Shown here: positions 1 to 11,736 of the stretch, in pieces
Position numbering within the stretch: the stretch's first letter is position 1
How the letters are laid out: every line of letters begins with the position of its first letter
Source: Aspergillus flavus
Lineage: Eukaryota > Ascomycota > Eurotiomycetes > Eurotiales > Aspergillaceae
Assembly (NCBI RefSeq): GCF_009017415.1
Contig: NC_092406.1
Location: forward strand, 3,906,001-3,970,000
Reading direction: 5' to 3'
DNA length: 64,000 nucleotides
Program-made: the position numbers and the translations under genes
The notes under the pieces: model-generated
Databases searched by the model: none
Seen by the model: the letters and a program-made list of their open reading frames with translations, nothing else
What the model was told of the DNA's origin: nothing

Positions 1-104
1 ACTCTGTTCGCAGCCCTTGAAATATCCCTTTCCTGCAGAAGACTAGAATTGCTAGACTAGACATTCCAGACCACCTTTCAGAAGTTCTTCAAACATACCC
101 CGCA

Positions 105-1353
105 ATGGCAGAATCACCCCGCTATTTGACCGGAGACGGTGAAGGAATCCGCGAGTTCATAGACAAGTTCGACGTGAGTATTGACTCTATACATAATTTT
201 TCCCTTTGTTGTTTTGCTCCTTCACAAATAGGGAGTGCAAAAGTAACTGATAATTTACTTCAGGTCTTCCTCTTTGACTGCGATGGTTGGTATCCCGAAC
301 CTTCAGTTTCGCATTCTTTCCGACCCCGCGATGCCTCGAAATCTAGCCCAATGTGATAACAATACTGAAAAATAACCGTTGGTACAGGCGTCCTCTGGTC
401 TGGTGACCATATCTTCCCCGGAACAAACGAGACACTGGAGCTGTTGAGAAGCAGAGGTACGCACCCGCCGGCCGATACGCAGTAAGATACATTTGCGCGC
501 AAAGACTGAACTGCAATTGTCGCAACCAGGAAAGCAAGTCGTGTTCGTCACGAACAACAGCACCAAGTCGCGCGCCGATTACCAGAAGAAACTCGACTCC
601 CTCGGCATCCCAAGCACAACGGTAAACATCAGCCACACCCGGAAGTCCAACCACAAAGCAGACGATGGCTGACAACAAGGAAAGGAAGAGATCTTCTCCT
701 CCTCATACAGCGCCTCAATCTACATCTCCCGCATTCTCCAGCTCCCCGAGAACAAGCGCAAGGTCTTCGTGTTGGGAGAAACCGGTATCGAGCAGGAGCT
801 GCGCTCGGAGAATGTCCCTTTCATCGGTGGTACTGATCCTGCGTACCGTCGGGACATAACGCCTGAGGATTATAAGCGCATTGCTGCCGGGGATCCGGAG
901 TTGCTGGATCCCGAAGTCGGAGTGGTCTTGGTGGGACTGGACTTCCATATCAATTACCTCAAGCTGTCTTTGGCGTTCCACTATGTACGTCGGGGTGCTG
1001 TTTTCCTGGCGACGAATATCGACTCTACTCTCCCGAACTCGGGGACCTTCTTCCCTGGTGCTGGCTCTGTGAGTGCACCTTTGATCATGGCCTTGGGCAA
1101 GGAGCCGGTCTCGTTGGGTAAGCCCAATCAGGCGATGATGGATGCCATCGAGGGGAAATTTAGGTTTGACCGGAACCGTGCGTGCATGGTTGGTGACCGT
1201 GCGAACACTGATATTCGGTTCGGCCTGGAAGGGAAGCTTGGAGGTACACTGGGTGTCCTTACTGGTGTCAGTAGTAAGGAGGATTTCGAGACAGGGCCTA
1301 CTAGGCCTCTGGCGTATCTGGACAAGCTTTCGGATCTCTTGGGATCAAACTGA
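105..1353 (+). CDS. pho13: PHO13-type HAD phosphatase (4-nitrophenylphosphatase / 2-phosphoglycolate phosphatase)
   Basis: Five exons join in phase: 105-173, 264-285, 388-456, 530-621 and 685-1353, giving about 306 aa, normal for the family. HAD motif I (DCDGVLW, D28 nucleophile and D30) is assembled only after splicing the 22-nt second exon. Motif II is VFVTNNS at about 58-64. The motif III lysine lies in LGKPNQ (about 230) and motif IV in MVGDRANTD (about 252-260). Known role of the family: metabolite repair, dephosphorylating 2-phosphoglycolate and similar side products, plus general p-nitrophenyl phosphatase activity in the cytosol. The microexon is notable because it carries catalytic residues. 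The next gene is convergent, 177 bp away. Identity is firm at family level; physiological substrate is inferred. Confidence 0.93.
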
Positions 1354-1530
1354 TGATAGATTAAAGTTAGAGTACTAGATAAGAGAGCGAGGGATATACA
1401 TTGTCGATAGAAATAGTTAGGAAAACATATAGATAGGTACATAGAAGCTGGTTCGCCTACAGGCGAAGAAGCTATAGAGCTTCATCAAAATCTTGTGCCC
1501 AGTTTTCGGAGCAGTTATCTTCAAATAAGA

Positions 1531-2811
1531 TCACGGCTGCGACCCATCATTGTCGCCTGGAGTCTCGCCAGCCGAGTCATGCCTGAGAAATCCCTTCAGC
1601 TTCCATAACGACAGCATCGCGTTAACCGTGATCTTGTCATTCGGCCTAAAATACAAAGCTGGACTCTCGAAGCGCGGATCATAACCCCGAATCTCCTCTA
1701 ACTCCTTCTCGGAGAAAAGCTGCGCAAGTTCAAACACAGGTACTTTGGATGGGAGATGCGGCAACGCAAGATATTCAGGGAGTGTCCCCACAGCATTGAA
1801 TGTTGCTTTATCTTGTGAGACTAATTCGATCACCCCAGTCTGGCTGTTAATGAGAGTGCCCATAACCAACACCGCACCGCATTCCATGCGCGTGAAGGGC
1901 TCCACCCTCTTTAACTCTTCCAGAATAGCTGCCTCGGAATACTCATTGAGGTCAATAGCCGTCCAGACGCGGTTAGTAGCATCCAATCTTTTATACTTAT
2001 TACAGGCCTTTTTAAGTTTCTTGACCACATCCGCCCTCATTCTTGACAGCACAAAGTCAGGCATATCTTCCCGCCAGATGATCTGTTTCTCTTCCTTAAT
2101 AGTAAAAGGCCCGTGAGGATGTTTCCACCGATAGGGGAATAGGCGCGCAACAGGCGACCTCGTCCCGTACACGTGCGACGCCAAAAGCGAATTCATTCTT
2201 TTCAACAGCGGGAGACGGTCCACGAGTCGTATCGCAAGGTGCCGTATGCTCTTGTCCATAAAAGCCACCGGCAGAGCTTTAGGGTCGCCGTGTCGCAACG
2301 ATTTATTTTTGGCGGCAGCAGCGGCCACTTCCTGTCTCAGTAGCCCAAGGGGCATGAACCATAGGCCTCCGGACCCGGGCCGTTTAAGCATCCCCCAGTC
2401 GCTCAGAAATGCCCTAGGAGTGCGTGTTCCTGTTGCAGAGCACATCCGTGGAGGTGTGGCCAAGGCCATTGCCCAGGGGTTCCGGCGGAGGTCTTCCAGG
2501 TCTTCAGGTTTTGGGGCACGCTTCTTGTGTTTCTTCTCGAGGTTGGGGTGCACAGTCTTCATCAATGGCGATTGGGGGAGGGTTTCCGAGAGTCGAGGCT
2601 CCTCTGCTTCACTGGACTCTACGTCGTCATGTTGGCCCGGTTCCCTTGGGTATTCGGGGTGCTGGAATTGTGGTCCGTTCGGAGTGGTTGGGTGGACTGC
2701 ACGTCTCGAGACGGTTCTCCGACCATTGAGTTCCGTAGAGGATAAGAAAAGCCGTTGAAAGACCCTTAGACGCCATGAGGCGTACGAAATACGGCCGTGA
2801 AGGCACTCCAT
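1531..2811 (-). CDS. Conserved-looking hypothetical protein, probably mitochondrial
   Basis: One uninterrupted frame of 426 aa from an ATG at 2811. I do not recognise the family. The first 35 residues are rich in Arg, Ser and hydrophobics with almost no acid (MECLHGRISYASWRLRVFQR...), which fits a mitochondrial presequence. Residues about 40-105 are polar and low complexity (Pro, Glu, Lys). The rest looks folded, with alternating basic helices (for example KKLKKACNKYKR) and a hydrophobic C-terminal part containing ECGAVLVMGTL. It is divergent from clpP across only 245 bp, so the two may share a promoter and a mitochondrial role; that is inference. No catalytic motif or membrane segment is clear. 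Confidence 0.75.
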   Translation of the reverse strand: MECLHGRISYASWRLRVFQRLFLSSTELNGRRTVSRRAVHPTTPNGPQFQHPEYPREPGQHDDVESSEAEEPRLSETLPQSPLMKTVHPNLEKKHKKRAPKPEDLEDLRRNPWAMALATPPRMCSATGTRTPRAFLSDWGMLKRPGSGGLWFMPLGLLRQEVAAAAAKNKSLRHGDPKALPVAFMDKSIRHLAIRLVDRLPLLKRMNSLLASHVYGTRSPVARLFPYRWKHPHGPFTIKEEKQIIWREDMPDFVLSRMRADVVKKLKKACNKYKRLDATNRVWTAIDLNEYSEAAILEELKRVEPFTRMECGAVLVMGTLINSQTGVIELVSQDKATFNAVGTLPEYLALPHLPSKVPVFELAQLFSEKELEEIRGYDPRFESPALYFRPNDKITVNAMLSLWKLKGFLRHDSAGETPGDNDGSQP

Positions 2812-3056
2812 GGTGTGCTTCGCGAAGAAGAAGATGAATGGGAAGATCAGATAAGTGAGAGAGAGTTGGTTACCCTTCCAAACCCAAAGAAACTAAACTC
2901 CACAATCCGCGGCGCTAAACCGCTTCCATGCTGTTCAAGCTCCGATGCTTGGCGGCGGACCTTCTGCTCAGATGCGATCGGAGTACGGTTGTCTTCGCTT
3001 CCATTCTTTCCTCGATAGTGACAAAAATCTGTCTGTCGGTAGATAATCTTCTCAGA
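2812..3056. promoter_or_regulatory. Short divergent promoter between the 426-aa orphan and clpP
   Basis: This 245-bp gap holds both start regions, head to head, and must contain both promoters and 5' leaders. No TATA box is obvious. Both flanking products look mitochondrial, which makes co-regulation plausible but unproven. Confidence 0.5.
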
Positions 3057-4095
3057 ATGAACCCTAGTCGATCATTACAGCGACTATGTCGCTTCTTCCC
3101 TCGTTCTTCTGTCCTTCCGGTCCTGTCGCGGAGCTTCACCAGCTCTGTCCCGTCACTATCAAAGGGCAGTCCGCCGCGGGGCTGGACTCCCACGCCATTT
3201 GTAACGGAGACAGTAGTAAGTTCCCTTGACTTCACTGCTTAGATTCCAGGAAAGTCTGACTAATTGTATTTCAGGGAGGAGGCTGGCACACATGTACGTT
3301 GACTACGACGCAATAAAGCAAATCAACAGGATTAACCACATCTCATAGATGATATCTTCTCCAGACTTCTAAAGGTACCAATTCGAGAGTTACACACACC
3401 AAACCACCCCCAAAACGACTGCAGACTGACCAATCTCCCCAGGAACGCATAATATGTCTAAACGGCGAAGTAGACGAAACCATGTCGGCGTCTATTGTCG
3501 CCCAACTGCTCTTCCTGGAAGCCGATAACCCCCAGAAGCCAATCCACTTGTATATCAACTCCCCCGGAGGCTCGGTCACAGCAGGTTCGTGTTTCCATCC
3601 CCCGGGCAACGCTACATTATGGATTTTGTATAGTGCGAGATGATATAACAATGGTCTAACGGTTCGACAGGCCTTGCCATCTATGATACAATGACCTATA
3701 TTGCCTCTCCCGTGAGCACCATTTGCGTCGGCCAGGCCGCGTCCATGGGCTCCCTTCTTCTTTGCGGCGGGCACCCCGGCAAACGTTACTGCCTGCCCCA
3801 TTCGTCGATCATGATACACCAGCCGTCGGGCGGGTACTTTGGACAGGCGACTGACATTGCTATTCATGCGAAGGAGATCCTGCGGGTTCGGGAGCAGCTC
3901 AATAAGATTTATAAGCGTCACTTGACGGGGAAGAAGGAGTTGTCGCTGGATGAGATTGAGAAGCTTATGGAGAGAGACTACTTCATGGGGGCTCAGGAGG
4001 CGTTGGAGATGGGTATTGTCGATGAGATTCTGGATCGCAGGGTTAGGTCAAAAGAGGAAAGGGGTGAAGGGGATGAGAAGCCACCGGCTCCTTAG
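3057..4095 (+). CDS. clpP: Mitochondrial ATP-dependent Clp protease proteolytic subunit ClpP
   Basis: Five exons in phase (3057-3215, 3275-3293, 3349-3374, 3443-3584, 3671-4095) give 256 aa. The N-terminus is Arg/Ser-rich with no acidic residue in the first 40 ([18 protein letters not shown]), a good matrix-targeting signal. The catalytic triad is complete: Ser140 in GQAASMGS, His165 in MIHQPSGG, and Asp218 in MERDYF. The Ser-His spacing of 25 equals that of E. coli ClpP; a four-residue insertion lies before the Asp. [10 protein letters not shown], the oxyanion-side glycine motif, is also present and spans an intron. ClpP forms a tetradecameric barrel that degrades matrix proteins delivered by ClpX. 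Budding yeast lacks ClpP, so its presence supports a filamentous fungus. Splice phase and motifs make this secure. Confidence 0.97.
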
Positions 4096-4411
4096 AGGCT
4101 TTATTTCTTCTTTTTCTTGTTTGGTAAATAGCATACCCTTGTTGCTATGTAATATTAGGATGACTTGTTATGTATTTTGCTGCTTTAGATGCTATGTTCA
4201 ACTGTGGATATGACTGTGTCTAATGTCTTTCGACTTGTTGAGATCGCCCGACGCTTTTGGCAAACACTCCCACCTAAATTCTACTAGATGTAAGATATTT
4301 TGGAGCATCGAGAGTATTCAGAATTTGTTATGTATTGATATAATATTTACATGTATTACAGACAATATGGACCCAAGGTCGATACGTGCAAGACAAAAGA
4401 AGTAAAACGGA
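4096..4411. other. Intergenic, convergent 3' ends
   Basis: The 316 bp between the clpP and dsc4 stop codons is AT-rich and carries only 3' UTR-like sequence. No supported gene, RNA or repeat was seen. Confidence 0.6.
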
Positions 4412-5494
4412 TCATGTCGCTACCCTCTCGAGGCGTCCCTCGGAGTTGACCTGCAGTCCAAAGCGTTCTCGAAGAAAGGTAGCCGTCTGGTCGGAGGGCA
4501 TATAAGCCGAAGTTCGCCTTGCCACAGCCGGACTATAACGCCATTGATCCCGGATGATGTTAAAGATACCAAGGTCCATGATCACTGCTTCTCCTGACGC
4601 AAAGGTATCCATGGCGTGGTTATTCCTGGCGCCAGATACACGTCCGCTTTCTGAAGGATCCGCCAGCAGCTCCGTTCGCTCCAATTGCTCGTCCGTACTA
4701 ATATCTGCATGCTCATCGCGTGGACGCATCTCATTAAGCTCTATGTCATCGCCGGAAGGCTGGGCCGAGCCGTTTCGAAGAACGCCGCGCTCCTCGGAAT
4801 CATGATCCTGATCGCTGGGCGTCTCTATTACACCCGGTATAGTGGATACAGGAGCAGTCGCTTCAGTCGTCTTCACCCGTTCAACAATCAGACCTAGCAT
4901 CACCAGGTCAAGGACCAGCACAAGCAAGTCCGACAGGAGAAGCCGGGCTACTGAGACGGGAGCCTTTTGTCCAATAAAGTCTATCAACAATCCCCCATGC
5001 AGATAGCCTCTCGTTGCTTCTCCAGCCTCTGGTTGACCGAAAAACTTGTGGTGAATCATACAGAACACATTACTGACGAAGATAGCCCCGATGAATGGTT
5101 GATTCCGCGTCGGGTCAAATGGTGGTGCCTTAGGAGTGAAGAATATCAGTTGCACAATAGCACGTAATGCAAAAAGTATGATTGAGCAACTACAAAAGGC
5201 AGAACCCAGTCAGCATCGGAATGAGTTGGCAGGCTTGCCCGAAGTGACGTCTACAGTCCAACAACTAGGCGGGACTCACTCCATGTAATACAGTGCAGAT
5301 AGCTGGCAGTAAATCAGGATATCGAGATCGCGGAGTAACCGATCGATAAAGGCGACCTTCGCTGCCGACTGCAGTTTCTTGAAGCGACTTTCATCACCAG
5401 ACTGCGGCCTAGTGAGGTCCGCGACGCTTCCATACGGGATGCCGGATACGTCAGCGATGTATTCCGCATCTCGATAGACATCCGGAGTTGTCAT
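4412..5494 (-). CDS. dsc4: DUF1746 protein, Dsc E3 ubiquitin ligase subunit 4 (Dsc4/DscD)
   Basis: Two exons (5494-5280 and 5189-4412) give about 330 aa. The splice joins MD to a hydrophobic run (CSIILFALRAIVQLIF). Hydrophobic segments follow around IGAIFVSNVFCMI and LLLSDLLVLVLDLVMLGLIV. The C-terminal half is acidic and soluble and ends in a conserved-looking helical tail. This architecture fits the fungal DUF1746 family, to which fission yeast Dsc4 belongs. Known role: the Golgi Dsc complex ubiquitinates membrane SREBP to allow its cleavage, controlling sterol and hypoxia responses and azole tolerance in Aspergillus. The start at 5494 is the first ATG in the exon. An open stretch at 5707-5522 upstream could not be joined and was left out. 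Confidence 0.72.
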
Positions 5495-5960
5495 AGGGGG
5501 TCATGAGGGCATAAATGGCATCTACATGAACTGATGATTTGGGCGAACAGGTAGAGGCCGCCACTGCAGACCTGGAGAGAGTGAGGTGCCACTATCCTCG
5601 AGGTAGACTGTGATGTCGGGGAGACGATAATGGGGAGTCATGTGCGCGGGCCTTTCTCGGTCCGAAAGCCCCCAACTGCCCCAAATTTCCGGTGGACTCC
5701 AAGTCACTTAACGCTCCACATTGCGACTCCGCCCAGTAGCTTTGGTGATCGCATGGTCTCGGCCGTTGGCACAGTTGCCAACTGGCCTATGTCAAAGTTT
5801 CTAATAACTTTATTTAGGCTTTAATTGTCTGCGAGGTCTCTAGCCCTGTATTACAGTTCTTACTTCCGATTTACTGATGGTCTGGCCCCAAGAGAGTCGT
5901 TCTGAGCTCTATAGACAATCAATTTTCTATAGATACCTATCTACACAAGTAACCAACGCT
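5495..5960. other. Intergenic between two minus-strand genes
   Basis: This 466-bp stretch carries the dsc4 promoter and leader and the 3' UTR of the aminopeptidase gene. A 61-codon minus-strand frame at 5707-5522 lacks a splice partner and is probably spurious. Confidence 0.5.
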
Positions 5961-7754
5961 TCAGTCAACAAAGATTGTCTTTGACGTGTTGGAGTAATGC
6001 TTGAAGAAGCTAGTGAACAACCGAATAGAATGCCCAACATCATATGTACCACCAGTCTCCCGGATACTGTGCATGCTTAGCTGTGGGTTACCCAAGTCCA
6101 GCGTGCGGGCACCAAGCGCAGCGGACAACATGGGACCAATTGTGCTTCCGCAGCTGGAGTCGTTGCGAACGACGAAGAGTTGGAGAGGAACGCCTTCTCC
6201 ACCGTCTTCTGCTGCCTTGCGTGCAACCTCCTGAAGTAGGACAATGCCAGGGGAGTTCGTCGCGTAGCGAGCATTGGCGTTGATCTTGATCACAGGACCC
6301 TTGTTGATCTCCGGTCGGTGATCATTCTCGTACTTAGCAGCGTAGTTAGGGTGGACAGCATGAGCCATGTCCGCAGAGAGGAGGAATGAAGTCGACAAAG
6401 TCTCCTCGAAAGCAGTAGCCAAGTCTTCATTGCCAGATGTGGAAGAAGGTAGAACAGACAGGCGACGGATAATTGCCGGAAGCACATTTGAGTCAGCTCC
6501 CTGTGCGGTACGGCTGCCGATCTCTTCGTGATCGAATAACGCAATGAGACGAATGGACGGTTCATCGTCCAGCGCCGACGCATCGGCAACGGAGTCGATT
6601 AGTCCAACAGTGGCACAGAACGAGCTGTTCAGGTTATCCAGACGGGGCGAGAAAACGAACTCCTCCAGCAAGCCACCAAGGCAAGACTTCTGAGTGTCGA
6701 ACAAGATCATCTCAAAGTCCAAGATGTCGTCCGGCTTAACTCCTGCTTCGGCAGCAATAAGCTCCACCAAGTAGGGGTGATGACGCTCGGTTACTGATTT
6801 TAGTGGAGCAAAGTCTCCTTTCTCCGTTTCGTTGTTTGCCGCGGTCTTTTCGCCAGTTGCAGTAGAATCAGCAGTGCGGTTCAGCTCAGCAGCGACAAGG
6901 CCTGCGATAGGGAACAATTGGGTCTCCTTATTGAAAGCAAAAGTCTCCTGGCGATCAAGGTGGATAGCCAAGGTCGGGATTCGGAGAACTGCGAAAGATG
7001 TCAGTCACATATTATCCAAGTCAATGTTCCGCGGAAACCATACTCGGCCGGTCGATCTTGACCAACTTCTGCACAATGGAGCCGTCACCGGTCCGTACCA
7101 TAGCCCGGCCTGCGACACCCAAGTCACGGTCGAACCCTAGAACTTATTAGTATGCAACGCACGGCAGAGGATGGACAACTTCATTACAGGTGTGCCAAAT
7201 GCCGCCACCGTAGGTCTCCACGCCAACTTGAACGAAGCCTTCGCCGCGCTTGTTGCTGACAGGCTTGATCCTCAACACGGGAGAGTCCGTGTGGGCACCG
7301 ATCATAGATATCGGGTTTCCAGGCTAGTTCTCATTAATAACTGTTAGCATTGCAGTCTCAAAGAGGGGAAAGCTGAACAGGTGCGGATTGTTATCTGTAT
7401 ATACCTTCCATTTCTTGCCGATAGCGAAAGCCACAATGGTTGAGCTATTACGGGTCAGGTAATACTTTCCACCGGGACGACAAGTGGAGGACCAAGAATC
7501 TTTCTCCTGAAGACACAGTTATTATTTTAGTTAACACTGAAATGGAGTCGCATACCTTGATCTCCTGGAAGCCAGCCTTTGACAGAAGTTCCTTTGCCGA
7601 TTGGACAGCGTGGAAGGCTGAATTTGGCCGGAGTTAGATAAGTGGACCAAGAGCGCAAATAGGAAGGGAGCTAGTTACGAGTGGGGGAAGCATTGACAAA
7701 GGACAAGAAGTCCAGAGCCGGCTGCTTCAAATTTTGGGCGATTTTCGAAGTCAT
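5961..7754 (-). CDS. ape4: Aspartyl aminopeptidase (M18 metallopeptidase)
   Basis: Six exons in phase (7754-7679, 7617-7556, 7506-7405, 7323-7188, 7136-7044, 6988-5961) give about 498 aa, normal for DNPEP/Ape4. Metal and catalytic motifs are intact: GAHTDSP (first zinc His and Asp), FDHEEIGS (catalytic Glu and bridging ligands) and [10 protein letters not shown] (C-terminal ligands). The extreme N-terminus has no signal peptide. The family removes N-terminal Asp/Glu from peptides. In yeast Ape4 is cytosolic and a selective-autophagy cargo delivered to the vacuole. A low-complexity Thr/Glu insert lies near residues 180-205. The gene is divergent from cdh1 across 1.96 kb. Confidence 0.95.
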
Positions 7755-9715
7755 TTTTGGGTACCCCGCGAGCTAAGTAGATCTGGGTGGTTGTTTTTGT
7801 TGGAGATGAAATTGCGGAGACGGAGAGGGTTTCTGAAGGCATGAGATCATGGCTGGTCTTGGCGGTAAGGCACTAAGCTTCGGTTTATGGGGCCCGAACC
7901 ATCCTCAACCCTAATTCGGATTCAGACTGGATACTAATACTCTGTACTCTTATAGTATCTATATACTCCATCTTCTGGAGTGGTGGATACTGAAAAACTG
8001 TACTCGTCAGATTGTCTTCGGACTTGACAGGTCGATTTGATGAAGATGCGCAATACCAGTATGTAGTACGGTACTCCGTACATGGAGCATCTAAAGACCC
8101 TCTCTTGCACAGGCAGTAAAATACCATGCATGAGACATGAACAATGCACTGTGTCTTCCTGAGTCATGTCTGCAACATGACAGGTCAAACTCTCCTCTAT
8201 AACAATCCACCACAGCGCCTGTCATGGGCTTTTAGACATTTGATATGTATTCCATACTCTACGTGTCTCTTCATAACTTGTATAGTAGCAACCTTTGATC
8301 GGCTAGATACTAATTGATTAGACTATTGATGAAATGACATAGAGGGGTTCTTCCTCTTCAAGTCAGCAAGCTTGGGGCAAATCGGCGACAAGATGGGGCT
8401 ATGGTATCGATAAGATTAACCAATAACAGTTGAACGAACGTTTTAATGAGCTTGGGGGAGGCTCAGCAAGTGCTTGAGTGTGTGAAGTAAATTAAGAGGC
8501 CAGGATCTTGTTTGAGAAAACGAACCCAAAGTGAAAAGCATGGGAGACAATGGAAAGCCGTTATGCTTGGGGAGGTGTCCACTGGGATCGACGCGGAAAG
8601 GGAGAAGTAAGTGATTATTTCTTTGGCTGAAAACTCTCCTTCTTGCTGTGGTCCAAGCTTTTCCCTCGCGCGTTCAGGCGCGTGTCATGAGGGCGGTCGC
8701 GAGGAAGCCCGAAAAAGTGGCACCTTGAATTAGCTATCGATTGACGCTGATCCAATCATTCATGGAATCGGTCGCGTCGGTCGAGTCGCGTGTTTTTTGA
8801 GACATCAATAATTTGTCGCCCGATTAGAAAAACGCATCATAAGAAAGAAAGAAAAGTGGCCGTCTATTATAAGTATTTATGGTGCTGAGTGACCTTGCCA
8901 ACAGTGTAGTTGTCGTGGGGTAAACAAGAACATGTTCTCCGTAGTACAGGTAACAGTGCACTATGTTGCACGGGATGATCTATCTAATCAGTCCCAGCGT
9001 TAAGGGTGACAAAACATATGTAGAGCACCACCACAATGTATCAGATTGAAAGGACTCCAGACCAACTACAAGAGTGAAAGATCGGTCTCTTCTAGATTTG
9101 AGCCGAGAATAACAACTTGAGACAACTGAAGAAAAAGAACCTCAAGCTAAAGAAAGCAAAAAAACGTGACAGCCTCCAACGACCCAGATAGGCTTAGCGC
9201 AGCCGACGCGTGACTGGGAGGGATTCCCCTTCGAAACTCCGTCACCCCAAGAGGGCCCCAATCACCAGCCCTTGGATCCAACCTTCAGTGCTGTTTCAAC
9301 ATCCCATTCCTCACCAGACGGTGGTCGGGGCCGCCTCAAATGACCTCCACAAGTTGCTTGAATATCTTCAATCAGCATTCAGTCTGGTGAGAGGTACTAT
9401 CTATTTACTTATCGTCGCTCTTAAGCCGCCTGACCTCTACTTTATCTGGATTACTGTTCGGAGCGGAGAAGGGTTTGGCTGTCGTCAACCGATTCATTCA
9501 CCAAAAAGGCGCCGTGAAGCGATCCGATTGACGGGAAACACAAAATATCTTCCAAATCTACCATCTTACAAGCGCTTTCACAATTGATCTTCTATATACT
9601 ACCATACACTTTGCGATCCGACATTGGCGACTGTCGCATTACCCAGATTGGCCAAAGTCCATCCCTCCTTCGACCGCCATTTGAACCAGGCGAGATCAAC
9701 CACCCCGCCAGAAGC
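7755..9715. other. Divergent intergenic region between ape4 and cdh1 (1.96 kb)
   Basis: No supported coding exon was seen. It holds both promoters. A small frame at 9210-9587 begins with a non-ATG codon and has no splice partner, so it is treated as part of the cdh1 leader. Palindromic ACTCC/GGAGT elements near 8067-8087 are described separately. Confidence 0.55.
8067..8087. repeat. Palindromic ACTCC-type element
   Basis: TACGG-TACT-CCGTA (8067-8080) overlaps CTCC-GTACAT-GGAG (8074-8087), two nested inverted repeats. A related element, ACTCC-ATAC-GGAGT, lies at 23630-23643. Similar palindromes are, as I recall, scattered in Eurotiales intergenic DNA; function unknown. Confidence 0.45.
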
Positions 9716-11736
9716 ATGGGCGACAACATCCACGACACAAATACGGTTGCCACCCGCAGCGCAAGAAGAAATGCTTCACGTGCGAAACCATCGGGGACTG
9801 CCGCCAATGCATTGAACCTCGCATCCCCGCCTGGGTCAAGGACGCCTCCCAGCATGCCATCAAAAAAGACCATTTTTTATCCTGATTCGCTAGGGAGGCA
9901 ACAGAAAAGCCGACATGGCTCGGAGGCTATTGACCCGGAGGCGCTTGCGAAGGCTCTAAAGGACTATGAGGACGCTGGGCGCCCTCGTGAGAGAACACCC
10001 GGGACCAGTCCCAGTCGGAAAAGGCAGCGAGTATATGGCGACAGGTCAGTAACGACAATCCTTCTCAGATTTGCCCACCATCGTCCTACAGTTCTCCTGC
10101 GCCTAACCTAGGATGTCCGGTCGATCTATTGCTAAACTCCTGTGTAGATTTATCCCGAACCGGGAGGGGCAGGACCTCCAAGCAACCTACAGTTTGCTCC
10201 ACGAGGACGGGTGTCCCTCTACACCTTCGAAATCGAAAAAGCGTGCGCCGCATTCGGAGCTTCATTTTCAAAAAAGTTAGTCCGCAACTTTTCCACGTTT
10301 ATGAAATGAAACTTTGGCTAAAATCTTTTCCAGCGGAAGAAGCAAACAGGATGTACTCGCGAGTCCTGCGGAGCGAGCTGTTCGGCAGTACTGTCCCGCA
10401 AGCTGACCTAGAATCATTATCACCGGATCCTTTGCTGGGCCTCGGTAATGGTATCAATGAAAAGACTCGCTCCCATACCCCACCGTCGCATGTGTCAAAT
10501 CTTCCTCCAGCAAGCATAACACCGTCGACACCCCACAAGAACCTCTTCAACTACGCCTCCCCACGTGGATCTGCACATCCCACCCCTTCTAAAACCCCCC
10601 GGAGTCAACATGGCCCCAACCTCAATGTTCGATCAGAGCTCTATAGTCTATCACCGATACGCTATGATAGTCAACGCATCCTTGAGACCCCCCGCAAACA
10701 ACCACGTTATGTCAACAAAGTACCATACAAGGTACTGGACGCACCTGACTTGCAAGATGATTTTTACCTAAATCTGGTGGATTGGGGGAGTAGTAACGTA
10801 TTAGGTGTTGGCCTTGGAAACTCCGTCTATATGTGGAATTCGCAAAGCGGAACGGTCACTAAGTTATGTGAGCTAAGAGACGACACCGTCACGAGCGTTA
10901 ACTGGATTCAGAGGGTGAGTCATTAAAGTTTATCACTGCATTGGCGCGGGGACTAACGGAGACACGCACAGGGTACACATCTTGCTATAGGGACTGGGAA
11001 GGGACTTGTGCAGATCTGGGATGCAGAGCGATGTCGCCGTCTACGAACGATGATTGGCCATACCAATCGTGTAGGTGCCCTGGCTTGGAATGACCACATC
11101 CTTACATCTGGCTCGCGAGATCGCCTCATCTATCACCGAGATGTGCGCTCTCCAGATCAATACCTCCGGCGACTTTCTGGCCATAAGCAAGAAGTCTGCG
11201 GTCTCCGATGGAATACAGAAGACGGTCAGTTGGCTTCGGGTGGCAACGATAACAAGCTTTTGGTGTGGGATAAGCTAAACGAGACGCCCCTCTATCGCTT
11301 TTCTGACCACACGGCCGCTGTCAAAGCGATTACCTGGTCACCTCATCAGCATCATTTGCTTGCTTCGGGTGGTGGAACGGCCGATCGGACTATCAAGTTC
11401 TGGAATACCTCGACTGGATCGTTGATCAAAGAGGTTGACACGGGCAGTCAAGTCTGCAACCTAGCCTGGTCGAAGAATTCGGACGAAATTATCAGCACAC
11501 ACGGCTACAGTCAGAATCAGATTGTAATCTGGAAGTATCCACGTATGGAACAGATCGTATCATTAACGGGGCATACGTTCCGTGTCCTGTATCTGGCAAT
11601 GAGCCCCGATGGCCAAACGGTCGTTACGGGTGCTGGTGATGAGACTTTGAGGTTTTGGAAGATTTTTAACAAGAGGTCCGGGAGAGACCAAGGGCGTGAA
11701 GGCAGCAAGTTGGCGGAATGGGGCACCATCCGGTGA
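9716..11736 (+). CDS. cdh1: Cdh1/fizzy-related activator of the anaphase-promoting complex
   Basis: Four exons in phase (9716-10044, 10148-10275, 10334-10914, 10972-11736) give about 600 aa. The C-box DRFIPNR (about 109-115), needed to bind APC/C, is created across the first splice junction. A long disordered Ser/Pro/Thr-rich region (about 150-270) with several SP/TP sites suits Cdk inhibition. A seven-bladed WD40 propeller fills residues about 295-585, with repeats such as IWDAERCRRLRT and LLVWDKLNETPL. The protein ends in the IR tail that docks on TPR subunits. Cdh1 rather than Cdc20 is chosen from the long linker and the GRFIPNR-type C-box context. Role: substrate recruitment for mitotic exit and G1. 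Confidence 0.94.

Noticed and set aside
3650..3672. Box-A-like TGGTCTAACGG and GGTTCGA next to each other
   Set aside because: They overlap inside a clpP intron, far too close for a tRNA, and no stem pairing exists.
5522..5707. Minus-strand frame before dsc4 as an extra first exon
   Set aside because: No usable donor/acceptor connects it in phase to the exon starting at 5494.
9210..9587. 125-codon frame upstream of cdh1
   Set aside because: Starts with a non-ATG codon, has no recognisable protein pattern and no splice link to cdh1.
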